Assembly (NCBI GenBank): GCA_005784505.1
Contig: VCAZ01000006.1
Span: 8,089,724-8,153,723 of the forward strand
Source of the DNA: Bagarius yarrelli
Taxonomy: Eukaryota; Chordata; Actinopteri; Siluriformes; Sisoridae
Direction of reading: 5' to 3'
Length of the DNA stretch: 64,000 nt
Position 1 is the stretch's first letter. The number at the start of each line of letters is the position of its first letter. A program made the position numbers and the translations under genes. Of the stretch, positions 49,651 through 61,734 are shown piece after piece. The notes beneath the pieces are model-generated. The model made no database searches, had not been told where the DNA came from, and saw only the letters and a list, made by a program, of their open reading frames with translations.

Positions 49651-49732
49651 TCTCTCTTTGTCTGTCTGTCTGTCTCTCTTTCTTTCTTTCTTTCTCTCTT
49701 TTACTTACACACACACACACACAAACACACAC
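49651..49732. repeat. Compound TCTG/TCTT/AC microsatellite
   Basis: TCTG units, then TCTT units, a TC run and an AC run in sequence. Open frames across it on both strands are low-complexity artefacts. Confidence 0.9.
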
Positions 49733-49806
49733 TAGCAGAAAAGGTTCAGCCTGAGCGGACAACCTGGATCTGGCTGTTCTGCAGCGAAGGTTCAGCTTGT
49801 TACAAA

Positions 49807-49853
49807 CTCTCTCTCTCTCTCCCCCTTTCTCTCTCTCTCTCTCTCTCTCTCCC
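49807..49853. repeat. (CT)n microsatellite
   Basis: CT run interrupted once by a short C-run and TTT. Confidence 0.95.
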
Positions 49854-51922
49854 ACATACACATGCACACTCTCTAACACACAAAACAAACCACAACTTCA
49901 TCTAAAGTCTCTCTCACATTGAAAGCTTTACATTTGCTGGGTCTTCCATTATAATAATAAAGCCTATTTTGCTAAATATGTTCTTATTTTCATCAACAGA
50001 ATTTTAGCTGAAATTAACATCATAAGAAATGTCATTATCAGGTCTAGTCTAGCTTCAATAATAGGGCTAGCCTATGTAGTAATAATGACCCACATGGGAA
50101 ATCCAAAGCTTAGCATGGTGATTAATGTTCTAAGCGAAGTGTGTAAAAAGGGATCATTACAAGGGCAACCAGCTGAAGTTTTTTATGTATAAATCAACGA
50201 AGTGCTTATGAAGGTGGAGCTTAGAATCTTAGAGCTTGATACCAACAGCAGAAAGCAAATACTACAAATAAGAAAAACTCTACTTAATTATCATGTTAAT
50301 TTTTCTTTACAGCATTTATTAAAGTAAAAGTGGATACTTAGTTAGTTTATCTGTTGCCTTAACTAGCGTGATTTTTATTATTTTGACTAAATAGCAGGTT
50401 CTTTATAAGGGAAAAAGAGAAATCTACTTCTAAAAATATGACATTTACATAAATAGGTACGTTATAATCGGTAAGCACAACATGAAACATAAATATATTA
50501 ACATGGTAATGGTGGGGGTAGTTTTTGGTTTTAAATTCTCTCTGTGATCAGGACAAAACATGCTCTGCACCTCTGTGCTCCTCCTGTGCCACGCTGCATG
50601 ATGTCGATGTTAGTGCTGTGCTGCTTACATTAGACCAGTGGGGGGTCTGGGTGCAGGCAAGCAGTGTTGTTGCTGCTTAAATTGCAACACAGCAGAACTT
50701 TCCCAGGTTTTATTTATATAGTTTTATGAGCCTTTTGTGCTTCCAGTCATCACAAACCAGAGATTTCATTATTCGATTGTGCAAGTGCTAAAAATTAAAA
50801 CTTTAACATAATTTCATTGGTTACTGTACCGTCATGCTCAGCCTCGAAGCCTGATTTATTCCTCTTCCTGTCAGTTGACACACTACAGACATGTACACAG
50901 CTGGCTGCCACTGATTCTCTCCCTTGTTGCATTTCCCCCCTGTGGCCTAGCCAATCAGAGTAAGGTCGTGATGTTCTTCTTGAGACAAGTGTCTTATCTC
51001 AATCAATTATGCTTCAATACAGGAGCCTGTAAAGACAATATACAGGTTCAGTGTGTGTTTATTTTTAAATACCACAAGACTCTTACCCAGTTCACGCTTT
51101 ATTTGAATACAGTTTTGATAATATCCCTGTAAAAAGAAAAGACAAAATGTTCTTTAGCTTCATCATGCATCATTTAATTTACATTTACTGCTCATTTCAG
51201 ATGACAATTGTCAGAGGACCAAACATTAAATTTAATTTTATAGCTTTATCGACTTTAGTAGAAAACTGTACTCTTAAAATTTATTTGTGCTGTTATTACA
51301 AATGATTAGTGGCGCTAAAAATAAATAAATGACTGTTAATGAATATTTCAGTGTATATTCCACACTTATATAGCGTGCCCTGCGTCTGAGAGAAGACATG
51401 GCATCAAACATGGCACAGTGGGATCACAAGTACTAGCCATACTAAGCCACATAGCCAGCTGAGCCACATACATTATTCAGTTGTACTGAGTGCCTGTAGT
51501 GTTTTACACCTCATAAAGTTACAAATGAGCGTTTGGATACCTCCCTCCGGCATACATTTACATCCTCCCCACTGCACCCTTTCTAATAGTGGAATACTAA
51601 ATAATAAACTATAATTTGAAAAATCTTAAATGCAGCACATCTAATCTGTGTTTAAATAGACTTAGGTATCTATATCTATTTTAATCGATACACTTTTGTA
51701 TACTGCTCTAAATAATGACACCTGCTTAATGATGTAAATGTAAATATATGATCAATAAATGAACAGCGCACCAAAAAGTAATTAAATTGTAGATGATATT
51801 GTGACTTCACACTGGAAGAAAATTTTGTTTGAATATAAAAGTGTCTATTTCTTTGATTATATTCTTTTGTAATTACTTCAATTAATTGCATTTCTGTTTT
51901 CTGTCTGTTATTTACAAAGTTG

Positions 51923-51923
<1 letters not shown>
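49854..51923. other. Unique sequence
   Basis: No gene recognised. The frame at 50875-51132 has no family motif. Confidence 0.45.
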
Positions 51924-51976
<53 letters not shown>

Positions 51977-52012
51977 GACAGAGACAGAGACAGAGATAGA
52001 TAGATAGATAGA
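51924..52012. repeat. Compound (AT)n(AG)n(GATA)n microsatellite
   Basis: AT run, then AG run, a short GACAGA section and GATA units to 52012. Confidence 0.95.
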
Positions 52013-52020
52013 TTATTCCA

Positions 52021-52079
52021 AGACACACCCCACCCCACCCCCCCACCCCCCACACACACCCCACCCCCGGGGCCTAATG
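52021..52079 (-). repeat. C-rich tract, G-quadruplex candidate on minus strand
   Basis: Repeated CCCC, CCCCCCC and CCCCC blocks separated by A or ACA occupy 52028-52070. The minus strand therefore has more than four G runs of three or longer with short loops, the standard pattern for quadruplex formation. Confidence 0.8.
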
Positions 52080-52253
52080 CATTCGCAGCATGTTTGTTTG
52101 TGCCTTCTGCACCTTTATCGCCATGGAGCTTCCATTTGCTCCAGACACATATATATATGTGTAAGACATGTACACAGGGACCATGCTGAACATTTCCCAC
52201 TATCTTTCAAAGCCTGCTCTCGATCCAAAACATTCAAGATCATCGGTCAATTT

Positions 52254-52305
52254 TGAGTCAAGTCAAGTCAAAAGTCAAGTAAACACATCATAGTTGACCA
52301 GTTTT
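52254..52305 (-). repeat. LINE-like 3' tail, inverted copy
   Basis: 'gagtcaagtcaagtcaa' then 'catcatagttgacc' is the inverse of the tail at 21045-21119 (repeat of 'ttgac' plus 'ggtcaactatg'). Sequence beyond it is not clearly shared. Confidence 0.55.
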
Positions 52306-52455
52306 CAGGGCTGCTTCTGCAACATGCTCACAAATTCTAGTTGATAATGTAATTTATGTTGGTAGCAGCAGAATAAAATTCAATCTAATTGGGTTAAACT
52401 TTATGAGTCTGCAAGATTAATGGTCAGCATGGATGAATGCATGATTGTTTTAATA

Positions 52456-52937
52456 TACAGGGGTGTCTTGTATTACAAGTTTAATTTGCTCCGTGACAGA
52501 GCTCATAACTCAGTTTACTCATATGTTAAATCAATTTTCCCTACTGAAATAAATTTAAATGCCATTAATCCGTTCCGGGGTCCCCAAAAAAACATCAAAT
52601 TTTTTTTGTGTTATTTTTTTTTAAATAAGAAAAATATACTTAAACGAATATTGTAAGAAGAAATAATAGAATGTACTGCAATAAACTGCCATTATTAAGT
52701 CTCATGTACAGCATTTATCTTAAAGATCAGATGATTCCACTTGCTAACGCGCATGTCTGACTAGCTATCAATTGCAGCATTCACTGTGGCGGTCGCTACG
52801 CCAACTAGCAGTGGGGTATCTGAAGCTGGCCCATAACCCGAATTCTAGCTTGCAACTTAAACCAATAAAACTAATAAAAGATTTCGTATCTCCGAAATGT
52901 CGTAGCTGGGACACTCATAAGTTAATGTACCACTGTA
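52456..52937. mobile_element. Non-autonomous DNA element, 482 bp
   Basis: Left end 'tacaggggtgtcttgtatta', then 'gctccgtgacagagctcata' and 'ccattaatccgttccgggg'. The right end has 'gtatctccgaaatgtcgtag' and 'aatgtaccactgta'. Read inverted, the right end ('tacagtggtacatt') matches the left end with several changes. The internal pattern is a common fish repeat of the 'acctcg..atacgag' type. No coding sequence. The superfamily is not certain. Confidence 0.6.
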
Positions 52938-53840
52938 TTTTTTTTTTAATTTAGAACCAGACAACCCTTTTTCTATAATTCTGACAGTGTATACTTGTCT
53001 ACTTGTCTGTATACTGTGATCATCAACTGCTATTTTTGACTGCATATCACGAAATACAATACGTTATTCGGTGAACCAATAAAAAATCCTTACTGCATAA
53101 TCACTTTTTTAAAGTATAAATGTTTAGATCCATGCACAATAATTGCCTAAAGTAGAACATAGTCCATTTTTTCATGAATGTCTTTTTTCCACGTCTTTTG
53201 GTATGCTCTACATCCACGACCAGATGCATCAGAGGTTTGAGCAGCAACATCACTATGAAGTGGGGTGTGAAGATTACACTGTTTACTGTAACAGCTAAGT
53301 CCTATTTTTTTCTTTATCACACAAGCTATTATTTAGTGCCTGTCATAACACTCCATCATCCAGCCACATGGGAGTTTGAAGGATCACACCTACACGCCCA
53401 CATATACAGAGAAGTCCCAATCTCGTCAGGCTGTGTTTTTTAAATGCTATTCCACTGCAGGAGCAGACAGGTTTTGTTTTTACCTATTAGGGTTACAAGA
53501 TGCGTAAAAAACTTGACTTAATGCATGACTAGATGGTTCTTCAGGCTGTCATTTTATAGGCACATCGTTTGCATACTGCTTAAAAACACAAATCCTGCTT
53601 AATGTCTAGCATTGCTTTAAATGCTGTAGTTAAAACCAGTTTAAAAACATATATTTAAAGAAGTAAAGGTCAGGCCTGTGATCTGATTTTTTTTATAATA
53701 GAGAAACCTGCTGCATTTGGAAGTGATGATGTTAGATGCTTTTCTTGATGTATTTTTGATGTATGAAAAAAATCTATAAACAACCTTGTTCACAGTTTTT
53801 CTTAAGTCGATCCAGCAATAAATCTGTTTCTAATTTTTTT
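52938..53840. other. Unique AT-rich sequence
   Basis: No gene recognised. Confidence 0.45.
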
Positions 53841-54139
<299 letters not shown>

Positions 54140-54146
54140 GGTAGGG

Positions 54147-54405
54147 CAGGGTGGCTCAAATGGTTAAGGTGCTGAGTTGCTAATCTGAAGACCAGAAACA
54201 CCTGGGTTCAAGCCCCACCTCCAGCAAGTCAACCACCGTTGGGTCCTTGAGCAAGACCCCTTAACCCTTCCTGCTCCAGGGGCACTGCATCATATAGCTG
54301 ACCCTGCGCCCTGACCCCAACTTACTAAGATGGGATAATGCAAAAAATGCATTTCATTAGCTCTGTACATGTACCTTGCCTTGCACAATGAATTGAATAT
54401 ACTTA
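54147..54405 (+). repeat. tRNA-derived SINE (second family)
   Basis: Nearly the same as 29985-30244: about a dozen substitutions and a few single-base or 4-bp indels over about 240 bp by eye. A and B boxes ('ggctcaaatggttaaggtgc', 'gggttcaagcccc') are intact. The copy lies directly behind the GA tract, which may be its insertion target or a later expansion. Confidence 0.88.
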
Positions 54406-54774
54406 TATATAATAAAAAAAATCAAGTTTTTGTAGTTTCTCCTTTTCAACAATTAGAGCCCAAGTGCTCCCTAATGCCCCTTCAGTAAGCATCCTTTCCA
54501 GCACTGCCAATGGTTTCCCAGTAAGCCATCATCAAATATATATGTACAGTATATGTGCAGTGTACTGCTTTTTTACAAGGTCAGTCATGCTTTAAAACCT
54601 CTCAAGCAAAGACTTTGTTCAGCAGTTAATCAACAGTGGCAGATTGGTGGTGATTGGGTTAAACCCAGGTTTTCTTAACAAAAACCCAAATCAAACGTCT
54701 TTTAACTGTCTAATTATTTATATTTTTTATATTTTTATATATAAATTTCGTTTTAAAGGTTCACTCTAAACAAG

Positions 54775-55078
54775 GAGAATCTGCTTTTAGCTTTTATGCA
54801 GCAGTTGGAACCAGGTCCCAGAAGAGATCAGATAGCCATCTTTAGATGCACTCAAAACTCATCTATTTAGTTCTGCATTAACTGAAGAAACACTGCGCTA
54901 CATCTGAACTGACAACAGTCATTTTAGATCCTTAACTGTTTTCAGTTATTTTAAATCTTTGTTTTTATTTTAATTTCTGTTTTTACTGTTGTGATTTTTT
55001 TAATGAAAATTTTAATTTTTCTCATGTAAAGCACTTTGAATTACCACTTTGTACTATATAAATAAACTTGCCTTGCTT
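54775..55078 (+). mobile_element. LINE 3' end: ORF2 C-terminus and 3' UTR
   Basis: With one frameshift the start reads SFYAA, then WNQVPEEIR, then a degraded segment and LKTHLFSSA. This is the C-terminal pattern of a fish non-LTR retrotransposon ('YAARRWNQLPEEIR...LKTHLF'). The 3' UTR ends with 'aaagcactttgaattaccac' and 'actatataaataaacttgcc' plus a short TTGCC repeat, a typical LINE terminus. 5'-truncated and inactive. Confidence 0.75.
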
Positions 55079-55092
55079 TGCCAATATTACTT

Positions 55093-55202
55093 TCATTTAC
55101 ATATACAGCATTTGACAGATTTGCTTATTTAAAGTAACTTACATGTATTTCTTTTTAAAACCACTGAACAGTTAAAGACCCAGCAGTGGTGGTTTGGTGG
55201 TT
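55093..55202 (-). repeat. tRNA-headed SINE fragment
   Basis: 'tttacatatacagcatttga' through 'gtaacttacatgtattt' to 'gacccagcagtggtggttt' is a diverged inverted tail and body of the 1381 family; the head is missing, replaced by LINE sequence from about 55205. Confidence 0.65.
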
Positions 55203-55204
55203 TT

Positions 55205-55730
55205 AGGATTAACAAGCACCACAAGGGACTGTGCTCTCTCCAGTCTAGTTCACCCTGTACATGTCAGACCTTCAATACAACTCAGAGTTCTGCCACATGC
55301 AAAAGTTTGCTTATGACACTGCTATCGTGGCTGTATTAGCTTCAGTGACAGGTTACTGTCATTGCCCTGTTCCACTGACAGACTGAGGAAGTCATTCTCC
55401 CCCATGCCATGCGGCTGTTTCATTCCACTCAGGGGGAAAGAAGTCGGTGCTGATTTCTTCACTGTTTTAAATTCTATGCACATGGACACTGTTTAAAATT
55501 ATACTACACACTGTACTCTATGCACACTTAAAGTAGGAATCGCTAAAGGACCCAGCATTTACACAGACTTTTATATTACACAGACTCTTTATAACACTCA
55601 GTTTTTCTGCACGATACCTTTATATTTATATTTTTATGTATTTACATTTGTCTGTGAACAATGCTGGAAGTTGTAAATTTGGGATAAAAAACTAACCAAC
55701 TGACTTACTAACTAACTAACTAACTAACTA

Positions 55731-55735
<5 letters not shown>
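55205..55735 (+). mobile_element. LINE 3' region, third family
   Basis: Frames with indels give a reverse-transcriptase-like stretch ending QKFAYDTAIVAVL, which resembles the 'KFADDTAV' block with the first Asp of the YADD-type motif changed to Tyr. Next comes RLRKSFSPMPCGCFIPLRGK, a C-terminal motif of fish LINEs. An AT-rich 3' UTR follows, ending 'gtaaatttgggataaaa' with an ACTA repeat. Much internal sequence is lost and the element is inactive. Confidence 0.65.
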
Positions 55736-55763
<28 letters not shown>

Positions 55764-55774
55764 GCTATCTATGC
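55690..55774. repeat. (AACT)n then (ATCT)n microsatellite
   Basis: AACT units to 55731, then about ten ATCT units. It probably grew from the LINE's own tail repeat. Confidence 0.9.
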
Positions 55775-56912
55775 TTCTGATCAGCAAACATCTAACAACC
55801 TGTCCACCAGTTCCTTTTCTAAGTCTAATCTCATAATCAATATCATATACAATCGTGTCTCTGGTGGTCTACCAATTAAGTATCTTGTGCTCTTACCATC
55901 ATGGCCTGGGTTTAATTATTGTGGGGTGGGGGTGATGGTGTAGGCACAGTGTTAGTCAAAAGTTTGTATAAAATAAGAAGGTCAGGTCAGGAAGGTTATC
56001 TGGTGTGAAAACTTCAAAAATGTGTGTTAGGCGATCTGCTGTGGTGTCCTTTTTCGGTTAGTCATCACCCTGAATCTGAAATTAGGGCATTTCTTACATC
56101 ATGTTACATTCCATGTCCACTGCACTTATACTCACTTTGATCCAATTTTAATTTACAATATCAAAGACAACAAAATCAGGATTTTGAAGTGTGATCTGCT
56201 TAAAAACACTGACATTTTTGTCATAATGATGAGATCTATGTGTGCACCTGTGTCTCTTTGTGTTTGTGCATGTGCGTGTGAGTGAATGTGTTACACAAAG
56301 GACCAGGATGTTGAACAAGAATATAAAGTGAGGGCAGACAACCTCCTCTTTGCACATGAAACATCAGCTAATACAGAGACATCAAAGAAAGCTTTCAGTC
56401 AAATGAGCTTCGTATCGTATCAAGTTGCTCCCATAATTAACATTGACGCACCGCTCTATTCACCACCTTTTAAACATCGAAAGCTGTAGAGAAAAATGTT
56501 GAAAACAGAACATTTTACTTTGTAATATTCCTTCGACACATCAGCATCTGGGCTCTGTGTATTTATTTGCTGTCTATTTGTGTTGATTGTATGCAGTGTT
56601 ACCACAACATGGATCTAGTGTCTTTTCATCATTTTTATGAATAATATTTGAATGAAAATGTAGAGAAAGAGAGAAAGAGAGGGACGTACAAACATATAAA
56701 TGGAATGTGTAACTTATGATTATCAGATCATCTTTAATCATCCTTTAATATTTCCAGAAAAGAGCTATCTTTAGTAAAGACACACACAGACACACACATA
56801 CTTGCACACTTGATAAATCCCCTCAAAAATACTCCTACTAATTGTTTCAGAAATTATTCCAAAGCAATTACCCTAGATGAATATCATTCTGCCAATATAG
56901 TTGGATCTATTT
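55775..56912. other. Unique sequence
   Basis: No gene recognised. 55863-55915 has weak tRNA-like words ('gcctgggtttaatta') but no confirmed SINE. Confidence 0.4.
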
Positions 56913-56918
56913 TCTTTC

Positions 56919-56988
<70 letters not shown>

Positions 56989-57186
56989 GTCTCTCTTTTT
57001 CTCTTTCTCTGTCTCTCCTTGTCTATCTTGCTCTCTTACTCTCTCTCTTTCTTGCTGTCTCCCTCTTTCTCTCTCTCTCTGTCTGTCTTGCTCTCTCTCT
57101 CTCTCTCTCTCTTGCTCTCTCTCTCACACTCTCTCTCGCTCTCTCTCTCTCTCTCTCGCTCTTCTCTCTCTCTCTCTCTCTCTCTC
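56913..57186 (-). repeat. Very long (CT)n tract
   Basis: About 270 bp of imperfect CT with TTT, GT and TGC interruptions, opposite in strand sense to the GA tract at 53841. Open frames across it encode Ser-Leu repeats and are artefacts. Confidence 0.97.
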
Positions 57187-57308
57187 ATTTACAATTCTTT
57201 GGAAGTCTTACACAAATGCTTTGTTGTGTACCTGAAAAGTCAGTGCTAATGCTAGTGCAAAGAGACACACTATAGACACGCTAATGGGTGGTGGTTGGGC
57301 GGTTAGCT

Positions 57309-57403
57309 TTGTCCTCTTAGCGACGCCCCTGATGTGTTTATAGACTCTTGGGGGGCCTAACCTAATATTCTTTCATAGGGAACAAAATTGCTAGCAGCGC
57401 CCC
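57309..57403. repeat. Unclassified dispersed repeat, best copy
   Basis: Begins 'tcctcttagcgacgcccctg' and ends 'aattgctagcagcgcccc', with 'ggggggcctaacct' and 'tctttcatagg' inside. Matching pieces lie at 6921-6970 and 17379-17418. Ends with similar 'gc.gcgcccc' words suggest a small element of its own. Class unknown. Confidence 0.6.
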
Positions 57404-57734
57404 GGAAACACGTAGAAGATAAATCATCATTAGTAAAAAATGAAGCATGAGAACATTAGTCTGTGTTCATCCATAAATCATTATTCTATCAGTTATTCTA
57501 TCAGGTTCTTGTTTAGAAAAAGGATTAACACTTGCCTTTTTAGGTTATAAAGTTGCTTGGTGGATAAGGGCCCTAATATGGGATCTAATATTTGACTTCC
57601 ATCTTATATTTTATATCACTATATTACTATTAGTCTCTAAAACCTCGATTTAAACCTCAAATGCCTTATTGATCAGATTATGAATGTTGCATTATTGTTG
57701 CTGTCTATTAATGGAAATAGATGACCACTGCAGT

Positions 57735-58043
57735 ATTACCCATCTATCCGAGCTGGTATTAGGCAAAAGGCAGAGGTACAATCTGGACAGATTTCCAGTC
57801 CATAGCAGGACCACATACAGATAACCAACCAGACACACACTCACACTTAGGCAATTTAGATCACCGATTAAACTAACATACATGTTTTTTGGATTGTGGT
57901 AGGAAACCGCATTATTCGTGTAAAAACACACAACCACAGGGAGAACATGCAAACTTTACACAGAAAGACCCCTGCAGGGGATATGAACCTGGGACCTCTT
58001 TGCTGTGAGGCAACAGCGCAAACCATTAAACGACATTGCTGAC
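57735..58043 (-). repeat. DANA/Mermaid-like SINE, diverged
   Basis: Minus-strand copy: 'ctggacagatttccagtcca', 'ggcaatttagatcaccgatt', 'gttttttggattgtggtagg', 'gggagaacatgcaaacttta', 'cacagaaagacccctgca', 'ggcaacagcgcaaaccatta'. It is the most diverged DANA-like copy in the window, and its 3' end is degraded. Confidence 0.8.
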
Positions 58044-58377
58044 CTTAAAAAAATATCTATTAAGAATAAAATATATTTTAAGGGGATCCATCAGTAAAAT
58101 ATTCCAGTCTTTTATTAAGTACAGAAAATACCCTGCATTCTGACATAAACAGAGATTAATGACATCACTAATATCACAGAAGCATATTTTATCTAGGCCT
58201 ACAGGATAATATCTTCATTAGATTTTATACATAGTAACATTTTCTTTCAATGTTAAAAAACTTGCTAAATAAAAGTATCCAGCCAAAAACCGAATAGATG
58301 TATCAATTAACGCATATTTTTTTAGACACACAGTAAAAGACAGAAGCCTATTCCCTTATCCCATTAATGTGCATCTA

Positions 58378-58560
58378 ACATTTACAGCATTTGGCAGACG
58401 TCCTTATCTAGAGCGACTTACATTTATCTCTTTTTATACAACTGAGCAATTAGGGGTAAAGAGTCTCGCTCAAGGACCCAACAGCGGTGGTTGGTGTTAC
58501 TGGGAATCAAAACCCAGACTTTCTGGTATCAGTGCAACACTTTAACCACTGTGCCTCCAC
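58378..58560 (-). repeat. tRNA-headed SINE, full-length minus copy
   Basis: Inverted copy of the 1381 family with tail 'tttacagcatttggcagacg', body 'caactgagcaattaggggta', 'gacccaacagcggtggttgg' and head 'tttaaccactgtgcctcca'. Boxes are largely preserved. Confidence 0.87.
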
Positions 58561-59245
58561 TTGTGAAGAGAAGCTGTGGTTAATTTAAATAGGGTAATCC
58601 TCAGAATCCACATTCTTATATTTGTCCTTCAGCTTCTCTAGTTATGCAAAGAGACAGTCCCACCTGTCCACCCACATCAGGCTCAGGCTTTAGAAGCTTA
58701 CTCAGTTTCTAACTGAACGGAAATAGTGTTTTTCTCTGTGACAGATCAGAAAGGTAATAAGGGGCGAAAGGACTATTCCTGAGCACAACATGTTCCCAAA
58801 ACATCGTCACAGTGCTGATGGCAAGCGCATAGCTCAATCAAGAGCACTTGAGAATGTTTACTGCACACCGTTATATAGTTCAATGGTCTTTTAGCACTTA
58901 ACTGTCATCATATCCTGTTTACTTGTCAACAATAACCCCTTCATATTTTACAGAAACTTTATTTATCTTTATTTTACTTTCACAAGCAACTCCCTGTGTG
59001 TGAAGCAGAAAAAAATGTGCATTTATGTGTGAAGTGCAGTACATGCACGTCCTATTAAATAAATATCCTCCTAAATTTTTGTTCTCTTAAAACATCTGTA
59101 TTTATGTCTTTCCAAGTAGTAATATTATGAAAAACCTGTACAGGAGCATTATATTGCACATTAATTTATAGCTAATAAATGCATATTAGGTCTAAATGGA
59201 TAATGCAAAGGCTAACAACTAAAACACTCTTAGCATTAAATAATA
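58561..59245. other. Unique sequence
   Basis: No gene recognised. Confidence 0.45.
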
Positions 59246-59822
59246 CACTATGAATAAAAGTATTGGGACACCTAAACATTACATCCGTATATGTGTTTTT
59301 AAACATCCTATTTTATGTATAGCTTAAACTCGTAATTCTATAATAAACGGCAAGTTTCTGGAAAAGTGTTCCACTAGGTTGTGTTGTGTGTAAATCCTGA
59401 GGGGATTTATTGCTTCAGCCACAAAATAATCAAAATGATCAGTTAAGGTTGCATGGTCCGGGCGCCCATCTGTGTTTTATTTTGGAAGAATAAAAGAAAA
59501 TGCTGTACTTGTTTAAAACAAACAAGATCTTGATTAACAGTTGCAAGACTTTGTTTAGCTGCAGTGGAAACTACGGTTCATTTATTCAGTCAAGATAAAG
59601 GTGGTGGGGAGTTTTAAAGCTTTAAATGGATCTGACAGTTTAATGGATCTAGAAGAAGACGAAAAAGAAGGAGAAGAAGAAGAAGACAACACTACAAAAA
59701 ATGCACTTCGGATTATAAGGGCAAAAAGGACGTGCTCTGCTACTAGTCGAACTTTACCTGTGCGGGTTCCCTGGTTGTAGATATGCTAATAGGGTGTCCA
59801 GAAATTTTTGGCCATTATAAGT
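59246..59822. mobile_element. Non-autonomous TA-flanked DNA element
   Basis: Left end, after a TA: 'cactatgaataaaagtattg' then 'ggacacct'. Right end: 'gggtgtccagaaatttttgg' then 'ccattata'. Read inverted, the right end matches the left in the 'ggacacc' block and in spacing. The pattern recalls a very common fish repeat with ends 'cactata...gtattgggacacc', probably Tc1/mariner-like. The interior has 'gtgttccactaggttgtgtt' and a purine-rich (GAA)n-like patch at 59650-59690. No ORF. Confidence 0.6.
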
Positions 59823-61265
59823 CACAATGTAGACTATCCCGTGTGTGTCACCTGGTAAAATCTGTGACTCATTTTGAGCATTTTGGAGGCCTATAAAAGC
59901 CCTAAATAAATATTTTAAAAGGTGCTTATGTTACCGAATAAATACTTTAGCCACTACTTACTGTAAAGCATAAGCAGACTTCTACTAACCAGGAATCAAT
60001 GCTTTATATACTATATGCTTCTCTCCATTAAGTGTTGCCAGAAAGTCATCATTTAAAATCATTAAACTGTAAAATGTCTATTATCAAATATCAGATTGCA
60101 ACAGTGCTTCAGCCAGAGTATGATTTAAATGATCAAATTCACATATGTCAAAACACAAAACTCAGCTAGCGTATTAGTAAGCGGTCTGGTTTGAAATTGT
60201 CCTTTTATAATCAGCGAGACTGGATCAATCTCACGCTAGAACGAACTGGCAAACCTATGCAGATTCACCAGGTGCCTTCCATCATTGTGCATTCAACTAA
60301 CTGCACATAATACATATCGCTTAAGATAAGAGCTCTGCTAAATAATTAAATGGAAATGTTAAATTGAGTGTAACCTGTTCCATCTGACAGACATCTACCA
60401 CGTGCAATGATGTGTGACATAAATACGATTATTTATGGCTGGTTTGTGATAATAAAACCATATGAATATTCTTAAGGAAAATGATTAGAATGTAAAGTTT
60501 TGTTGTAGAAAAAACTGTTTTAATAGATTATTTGAGAACCTCTAAGGAGAACAAATACGATCTTAAAATCCAACTATGTCTGCTATTGTAGTGTGGTGTT
60601 AATTAATTCCTTTCTCAGCAGTAAAATCTGTTCTTCTTTATCTTTTTATGCAAATAGATATTCAGTCATTTCTTTCCGTTTAGCCTGGATTATACGGTGA
60701 CCCGAGTCACAAGCTGAAATAACTGAAATGCTAAACATTTGTCATCCATTCATTTCGTACCCTGCAGACCAAGCACGTCTACATGCAGGGCTCAACTCTC
60801 ATGCCCTTTTTGCCCCTACACTCTGAAGTGCCCTTTTGGCAGTGTCTTTTTTTCCTCTTCTTTTCCCTCTTCAATAAATCAATGCTATCGGTCACCCTTT
60901 ATGTCTATTTTACAAATATTTAGCCAATCAAGGTAAATAGAAAGAGCTTGTGACTAAATTGTGTTAGATCTGATTAGACTTTCAGTCAAACTTCGTAACT
61001 CTGCTCGTACAACGTATCAAGTATCAATATTTTTGCCAGGTAGGCGGATATAAATAAGATATAAATTTAGTAACGATATGGCTTAAGTTTCTTATTATCT
61101 TCTATTTTAATTGTAATTGTGTTGGTCATAATTATTTAACTTATATTTCAGAATAATTTGCCAAAAATATTTGATTCTTCTTATTGACAAACATGATAAC
61201 CAAATAATACAAATACAAAACCAACAATAGTTTTAAAAAATCTTATTTTTGTTCAACTTATGTAA
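59823..61265. other. Unique AT-rich sequence
   Basis: No gene recognised. The frame at 60739-60936 is Ser/Pro/Phe-rich without family motif. Confidence 0.45.
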
Positions 61266-61690
61266 TGGGAAGTAGACTCAGGACACAGGTGTTTGGACCA
61301 AACAGACCAGGTTATTCAAAAGCAGGAATAACTGAATGTGACTTTCGCAGAACTTAGGGTCTTTAGCATAGGAACACAGGAATCATAGGAATACCACTGG
61401 AATACTTAGAGAGCCTTAAGCGCCTGGGAGTCACTGAAATACTCAGGGAATCTTTAGAGTCTGGAACTCTTTAGCTTTTCCGAAGTCTGGAAGTCTGATG
61501 AAGTATTTAAAGACCTTGGGAACGAAGCAACGTGGGAGTGAGTCCTTCTTCTATTACTTAGGCCAGACAAGGAACCAGAGTGAGTGAGCTACTGCTAAGG
61601 TGAGGAAGTGTAATTGGGGAATTAGGATCAGGTGCGCGTGCTTAGAAATGTGAGAGGTGTCACGTGGGTGAGTCTGGCATGTCTGTGACA
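61266..61690. repeat. Candidate unclassified element, less AT-rich
   Basis: This segment is visibly richer in G and C than its surroundings. It contains recurring words ('ggaatac', 'ggaatca', 'agtctgga', 'gagtga') and the style of a fish long-terminal-repeat or DNA-element interior ('caggtgcgcgtgc', 'ggcatgtctgtgac'). No terminal repeats were established. Confidence 0.3.
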
Positions 61691-61732
61691 AATTTATATA
61701 CATGTATATACATCCTTTAACACATATACATC

Positions 61733-61734
<2 letters not shown>

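Noticed and set aside
49560..49888. Overlapping frames on both strands
   Set aside because: Caused by TCTG, TCTT, AC and CT repeats.
51676..52200. 174-codon minus-strand frame
   Set aside because: Runs through AT, AG, GATA and C-rich simple repeats; composition explains it.
56810..57275. Ser-Leu rich frames of 76-141 codons
   Set aside because: Translations of the CT tract in three phases.
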